Source: Tritrichomonas foetus (Eukaryota; Parabasalia; Tritrichomonadida; Tritrichomonadidae). From it: 38,518 nucleotides of DNA. The DNA is taken from assembly GCA_001839685.1 (NCBI GenBank), contig MLAK01001126.1, positions 12,311-50,828 of the forward strand, written 5' to 3'. The notes under the pieces were generated by a model that was not told the DNA's origin, made no database searches, and worked only from the letters and a program-made list of their open reading frames with translations. Both the position numbers and the translations under genes were made by a program. Positions 34,489 to 38,518 of this stretch are shown piece by piece (within the stretch, counting starts at the first letter, position 1; every line of letters starts with the position of its first letter).

Positions 34489-37092
34489 ATGGCGCATACT
34501 TCACCTGTAGAGTTATCGGAAGATCATATTTCGATGGATTTTAATTCAGATGAACGTTTCGAAGATTTTCTAAACAATGATTCGCCACGCTATTCAAACG
34601 ATAATCCAAATCCATTTCGAAATCATCAAAATGCGAGACAGACTCCAAGCGGATTTCAAGCAATTCCGATGGACCCACCGATTCAACCCGCGCCTGTAAA
34701 GAAAAAAACAGTGAATCCTGGATTTATGGCGATATCAATGGATGATTCACCACTTCCACAAAGAAACACCGCACCCTTACAGACAAAATCGTCGGGAAGT
34801 CGTTTACTCAGGAAGAATACCATTGATAAAGCCATCGATGCGGGCTCTGCAATAACCGCGGAAATTTCGATGATCGGTCCAGCCTCACAAAAACCGATTT
34901 TGAAGTCATCACAAAATCAGAATAACATAAATAATTTAAACAATAACGTCAATTTCCAAAATAAAACACAAAATAATAATTTCACCCAAAATAGTAATTT
35001 TCATCAAAATAATAATTTCCATCAAAATAATAATTTCAATCAAAATAATAATTTCAATCAAAATAATTTTGGACACAATAATATTGATGAGCTTGATGAT
35101 GATTCGTATAATATGCAGTTTGGTTCACAAAATTCTGAAGATGATTCATTTCAGCTTCAAAATGGAGGAATTCCCGCTGTTTCAGAAATGACCTCAACTT
35201 TAAATCCACCACCTATTCCGCCAATACCAAAGAAACTTCCAATTGCTCAGGAAAATCCAAGTATGGCCGAAATTTCTTCATCCTTGTCATCCAACCACTT
35301 ATCTGCACCTGAGTCATTTCAACTTTTTACACAGCTTCCGCCCATTCCTTTACCTCCTTCCAGCCAAAACCCACTTTCTGCTGTCAAAAAGCCCCCTCCG
35401 CCAAATCCATCACCCAATCAAAACGTTACAATAGAAAAGCCGCTGCCAGCAACTACCCAAAATAATACAAATAAAGTTCAATTTGCACCAGTCGCAAAAA
35501 CCGCATCAAGATATGGAAATTCACCACCAGAACAAGAGCCGTTTGTTATTCAGCCAGCCGAACAACGCCCCAAATTGAAAGTAAAACTAAAACCATCACA
35601 AAATCAGCTATCAATCCAAAATACACAACAAAGTATTCAGCAAAATATACCACATGTAGAACCTTTTCAAAAGCCAAACAAACCAATTCAACAACAGGAA
35701 CAACCACAAATACAGCAATTTGAGCAAAATCAATTTGTTGGTTTTCAAGAGACAGAAGTTGTGCCAGATTATTCACCGCGTCCTTTCCAACAGCAAAATA
35801 ATCCAATTCAACAGAATCAGTTTCAACCAGAACCAATTCACATTCCAAACCAAATTTCACCAAGACCTCAACAACAACAACCTCTGCATCAAAAATATCC
35901 AAATCAAGTTTCACCTAGTATTTCACAAGGTCAAGAAGATCAATTTGCATTCAATTCACAACAAATTCCAAATAACGCACACAACCTCTACCCTTTTCAA
36001 CAAACTCAAATTCCAATCCAACAACAACAAAACATTCAACAACAGCAAAACATTCAACAACAACAAAATATTCAACAACAACAAAATATTCAACAACAAC
36101 AAAATATTCAATCACAGTATGCTTCATATCAACCCCTTTTTTATGGACCACTTGGATCAATTGAAATGGGTGTTGTTTACTCTTTAAATCGCTCAATTAT
36201 GAACTTCAAGCGATTATTTACTGGTGAATTTAACACGATTTTAAAGCCGCAGCCATCATCAACATTTGATTCGCTTGACATTGACGAGTTTACAGACTCA
36301 ATGACAATGGAAATCACCCAAATCATTGAAGCTCCAATTCAACCTTTTGATATCAACCAACAAAACATTTCAAGACGTGTTGCTACTTCAATTGATGATG
36401 AAACTAAACTAATGACCATTGGACTTCGTGAAATTGATACGAAAAACTCAACTGCAATTGAAAGTCAAATCAATGAACTTAAAAAATTGCAAATTGAATT
36501 AGATACTTTGAAAAATACGGTAAAATCAAACATTGATGATATTTTACAAGAGTTTGAAAAAGAAAGAGCAGATACGATTTCAATGAAAGAATTTGATTTG
36601 GGATTCATTAATGAAGCTGATCAAAGAATGAGATCAATTCAAATAAAGCAAGTTGAATTGAATTCTAAATCAACACATCAAAACGTTGAACGCGAATCTT
36701 TGGAACGATCAATGAAACAATTGAATCAAAAAAGACAAAACTTTGATCCACATGATCCTTTCATTGCTGAAAGAGGTGCTACATATACTGAATTAATACA
36801 AAGCGAAATCAACAAAATCCGTCAAATGTTTCCCCTCGAAAATGATGAAGATGATGATGCAGCTGCTGTTAATGATGCACTTCGAACACTTCGAGATGAA
36901 GTTGAAGCTCAAAGAAAAGATATTCTAAATCTTCAAGTGTGCAACAGAATGGTATATGCCCAAGCACCGAGAATGAGTATGGCAATGAATCAAACAACTG
37001 GCTTTAATCAAACAAATTTTAATGCAAATGCAACAAATATTCGAGATAAAAGTAATGATGTTATTCGGAGAAAGAAAGAAAGTAATTTTTAA
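34489..37092 (+). CDS. Gln/Asn/Pro-rich protein with C-terminal coiled coil
   Basis: 867 residues. Residues 1-545 are disordered: motifs such as FxAIxMDxP recur (GFQAIPMDPP, GFMAISMDDS) and may be short binding motifs. They are followed by Asn/Gln/Phe repeats (NNFHQNNNF type), Pro-rich runs and a QQQNI repeat (five copies near 515-540, encoded by a 15-bp tandem repeat at about 36020-36110). Residues about 560-600 look folded (GSIEMGVVYSLNRSIMNFKRLF). Residues about 640-830 are a long coiled coil with many Glu/Lys/Gln. The tail is basic (RRKKESNF). A long disordered half plus a coiled-coil end is seen in basal-body or centriole proteins such as FBF1, but I cannot show homology. The E2F-like site just before the ATG hints at cell-cycle control. 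Confidence 0.75.
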   Translation: MAHTSPVELSEDHISMDFNSDERFEDFLNNDSPRYSNDNPNPFRNHQNARQTPSGFQAIPMDPPIQPAPVKKKTVNPGFMAISMDDSPLPQRNTAPLQTKSSGSRLLRKNTIDKAIDAGSAITAEISMIGPASQKPILKSSQNQNNINNLNNNVNFQNKTQNNNFTQNSNFHQNNNFHQNNNFNQNNNFNQNNFGHNNIDELDDDSYNMQFGSQNSEDDSFQLQNGGIPAVSEMTSTLNPPPIPPIPKKLPIAQENPSMAEISSSLSSNHLSAPESFQLFTQLPPIPLPPSSQNPLSAVKKPPPPNPSPNQNVTIEKPLPATTQNNTNKVQFAPVAKTASRYGNSPPEQEPFVIQPAEQRPKLKVKLKPSQNQLSIQNTQQSIQQNIPHVEPFQKPNKPIQQQEQPQIQQFEQNQFVGFQETEVVPDYSPRPFQQQNNPIQQNQFQPEPIHIPNQISPRPQQQQPLHQKYPNQVSPSISQGQEDQFAFNSQQIPNNAHNLYPFQQTQIPIQQQQNIQQQQNIQQQQNIQQQQNIQQQQNIQSQYASYQPLFYGPLGSIEMGVVYSLNRSIMNFKRLFTGEFNTILKPQPSSTFDSLDIDEFTDSMTMEITQIIEAPIQPFDINQQNISRRVATSIDDETKLMTIGLREIDTKNSTAIESQINELKKLQIELDTLKNTVKSNIDDILQEFEKERADTISMKEFDLGFINEADQRMRSIQIKQVELNSKSTHQNVERESLERSMKQLNQKRQNFDPHDPFIAERGATYTELIQSEINKIRQMFPLENDEDDDAAAVNDALRTLRDEVEAQRKDILNLQVCNRMVYAQAPRMSMAMNQTTGFNQTNFNANATNIRDKSNDVIRRKKESNF
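36020..36112 (+). repeat. 15-bp in-gene tandem repeat coding QQQNI
   Basis: About six near-perfect copies of ATTCAACAACAACAA-like units give the protein repeat QQQNI. It lies inside the gene at 34489-37092 and keeps the frame. Copies differ by one or two bases (CAACAG, AACATT). Confidence 0.8.
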
Positions 37093-37407
37093 GATGTGAT
37101 GAATTCATCCACTGACAACTATCATATTACCTTTTAGATAATGCGATTATAATAAATGTTTGAATTTTTTATAATTTGGTTGTTTTTTTATCTTGTTATT
37201 TCGAAATGCATTTCTCCACGAAGATGAAAAAGTCGACAACCAAAAAGAAATGATAAACGTCGACTCTTTCGAGATATAAAAATCTCGGAATTGAAACATT
37301 TCTCATGACAACCTTTGAAATTGTATTTTAGTAAATTTTTCTATCGATAAATCTATGTACATATAAATAATATTATTGAAATAGAAAAGTCTGTAATTAT
37401 TTTTCCA
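37093..37407. other. Intergenic, contains an inverted CGA/TCG-rich patch
   Basis: Downstream of the coiled-coil gene. AAAGTCGACAACC (37230) and GTCGACTCTTTCGAGATAT (37260) share GTCGAC, so the two can pair locally. Whether this is a terminator-like fold or chance is not clear. No gene. Confidence 0.35.
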
Positions 37408-38022
37408 ATGGACTATTCATGCATCCCTATTGATGAATCTGGTATCAGAAAGGAAATATTAATTAAATGAAAACAGAAGTATATATACTTTGAATTTTTA
37501 GCATTCCTGTTGAAGATTTGAGCGAATATATTGCTAGTTATAGTAAATTACCTGGGTTTGTTCAAATCAATGAATTTCACTCTCCAATGGAATCAGGAAA
37601 TTCTAATATTACAGAAGATGTAATTAGTGAATATATTCTGTTACTATTTACTTGAAGAATTGGTATTGTACTGACCACCTGAGTCTTTGGTTGGAGATTA
37701 GATCTGGTATCAAAAAGTGGAGGCTTATTCATTTGGAATGATGCTTTATTTTATGTTCACAAAAAACTATTCATGCACGGTGAGCACTGGATTGTAGAAT
37801 ATAATAATAATTGAGTAAAGGAAAATACCTCAACAAGCACGACTCAACTCCAGAACCTTACTGGAAGCTCATTCCACTTTGCTGGGATATGAATTCCGAC
37901 AAAATACCGGATTTTAAATAAATTTTCGCACTTTTAAAAGATGAAAAATTGCATTAGAAGAAAAAGGAATGAAAACAAATTCAAAAGTATTGCAAGAGTA
38001 CCAGGGAAAGGTTTGTTATCTT
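37408..38022 (+). pseudogene. TKL-type protein kinase pseudogene 2
   Basis: Fragments in several frames match a TKL kinase. An ATG at 37408 starts MDYSCIPIDESGIRKEILIK and hits a stop. A second open piece contains IPVEDLSEYIASYSKLPGF. Then PPESLVGD (an APE-like activation-segment end, about 37675-37698) is followed by a stop and YQKVEAYSFGMMLYFMFTKN (helix F, about 37707-37770). In another frame, YWKLIPLCWDMNSDKIPDFK and FALLKDEKLH form the kinase C-lobe end, with a stop replacing a codon between. The last piece is ALEEKGMKTNSKVLQEYQGK. Helices D-E, HRD and DFG are missing, so a large internal deletion is likely in addition to frameshifts. It is not functional. It lies in the same orientation as kinase pseudogene 1. 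Confidence 0.7.
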
Positions 38023-38518
38023 TTCATATGATGAATTTAAAAAAGAAGTTTCTGCTATCAGAAAAGCTAATAATTAATTTTTAAAATGCCAACAATTTAA
38101 TCTTGAAATTATGACAATTTCATCTTTTAATCAGCAACACAGCTAGAACGAGTACATGATAAGTACCAACATCAAAATAAATAAATCACTTTAAGTGAGA
38201 GTTATCCATAATTTCATCTATATTTATCATTATACTTTGAAAAAAATCATCACAAAATTTTGGCTTTGATAAAAAATGTATGATAATGATATAAAGCGAT
38301 AAAATATAAAACACTAAAAACATGAATAACATTTTCAATGTGGTTTTGATGCTTTTTATGAATGTTATATATATATGAGTCCCCGTACGGCACCGAGTTC
38401 GNGGNAACGNTGATTTNATCAAAAATACAACACCTAAAGAAAATCAGGAATTATTCAAATTTATGCCTAAACACAAGGACGGAATAAGTGGGTTTAAGCA
38501 TAATCAACTAATGAAAAA
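38023..38518. other. Intergenic to window end, with ambiguous-base patch
   Basis: AT-rich, without a supported gene. Ambiguous bases at 38402, 38405, 38410 and 38417 lie in or next to a GC-rich stretch (GAGTCCCCGTACGGCACCGA, from about 38376) that is unlike all neighbouring DNA. This may be a low-quality sequence join or foreign read end. A reading frame at 38186-38422 (-) crosses the ambiguous bases and is not credible. Confidence 0.6.

Noticed and set aside
1..38518. CRISPR arrays, bacterial operons, ribosome binding sites, rRNA genes
   Set aside because: Tandem arrays here have no spacers, and gene content and leaders are eukaryotic; nothing rRNA-like was seen.

Overview
The window looks like nuclear DNA of a parabasalid (trichomonad) flagellate, most likely Tritrichomonas or a close relative. 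It is strongly AT-rich. Nearly every gene is a single uninterrupted reading frame with very short leaders, and TCA-type initiator-like sequences lie 10-40 bases before several ATGs. The gene families also fit: DUF3447/ankyrin proteins, a two-repeat Myb, TKL-type kinase remnants, HEAT/armadillo proteins and an unfused ribosomal protein eS30. The organism is inferred from these traits, not from a database match.

Layout. 1-147: nine copies of a 16-bp A/G repeat. 180-872 (-): PH-like protein. 1371-2438 (+): Pro/Asn-rich coiled-coil protein. 3063-3635 (-): dually acylated ARF-like protein with broken GTPase motifs. 4673-7975 (-): 1100-residue Ser/Asp/Lys-rich protein. 8104-8998: a non-autonomous DNA transposon with 15-bp inverted ends and an 8-bp target duplication. 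9609-10175 (-): zinc-binding protein of the KANSL2/INO80D type. 10805-10993 (-) and 11692-11877 (+): two eS30 genes head to head. 12228-12797 (-): Myb protein. 12870-13965: a second inverted-repeat element, also with an 8-bp target duplication, carrying a decayed gene. 14339-15313 (-): ankyrin-like protein. 15525-17075 (+): armadillo/HEAT protein. 17246-22798 (-): 1850-residue coiled-coil protein. 23088-23378 (-): small orphan. 23710-25224 (+): Tudor-like plus EF-hand/SH2-like protein. 25441-25815: 21-bp minisatellite containing an assembly gap. 25914-26567 (-): disordered orphan. 26864-29513 (-): DUF3447/ankyrin gene. 29825-31231 (-): GOST-type seven-helix membrane protein. 32191-32880 (+): TKL kinase pseudogene. 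32911-34362 (-) and 34489-37092 (+): divergent HEAT-repeat gene and Gln/Asn-rich coiled-coil gene around a shared E2F-like site. 37408-38022 (+): second TKL kinase pseudogene. 38378-38420: low-quality GC-rich patch.

Most striking observations. (1) In the minus-strand gene at 26864-29513, nine ankyrin repeats are each intact and free of stops. Each is separated from the next by a 59-65 nt AT-rich insert at the same structural position. The inserts contain stops and are not multiples of three, yet they lack the known trichomonad GT...AG splice signals. (2) Two transposon-like elements share 8-bp target duplications and a related terminal core (GTAYACAA), which suggests one previously unnamed family with hAT-like duplication length. 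(3) The ARF-like pseudo-GTPase, the eS30 pair and the E2F-like element in a divergent promoter are further points of interest.

The genes are largely independent units; there is no operon logic. Divergent pairs that probably share regulatory DNA are eS30/eS30, 15313/15525, 23378/23710 and 34362/34489.
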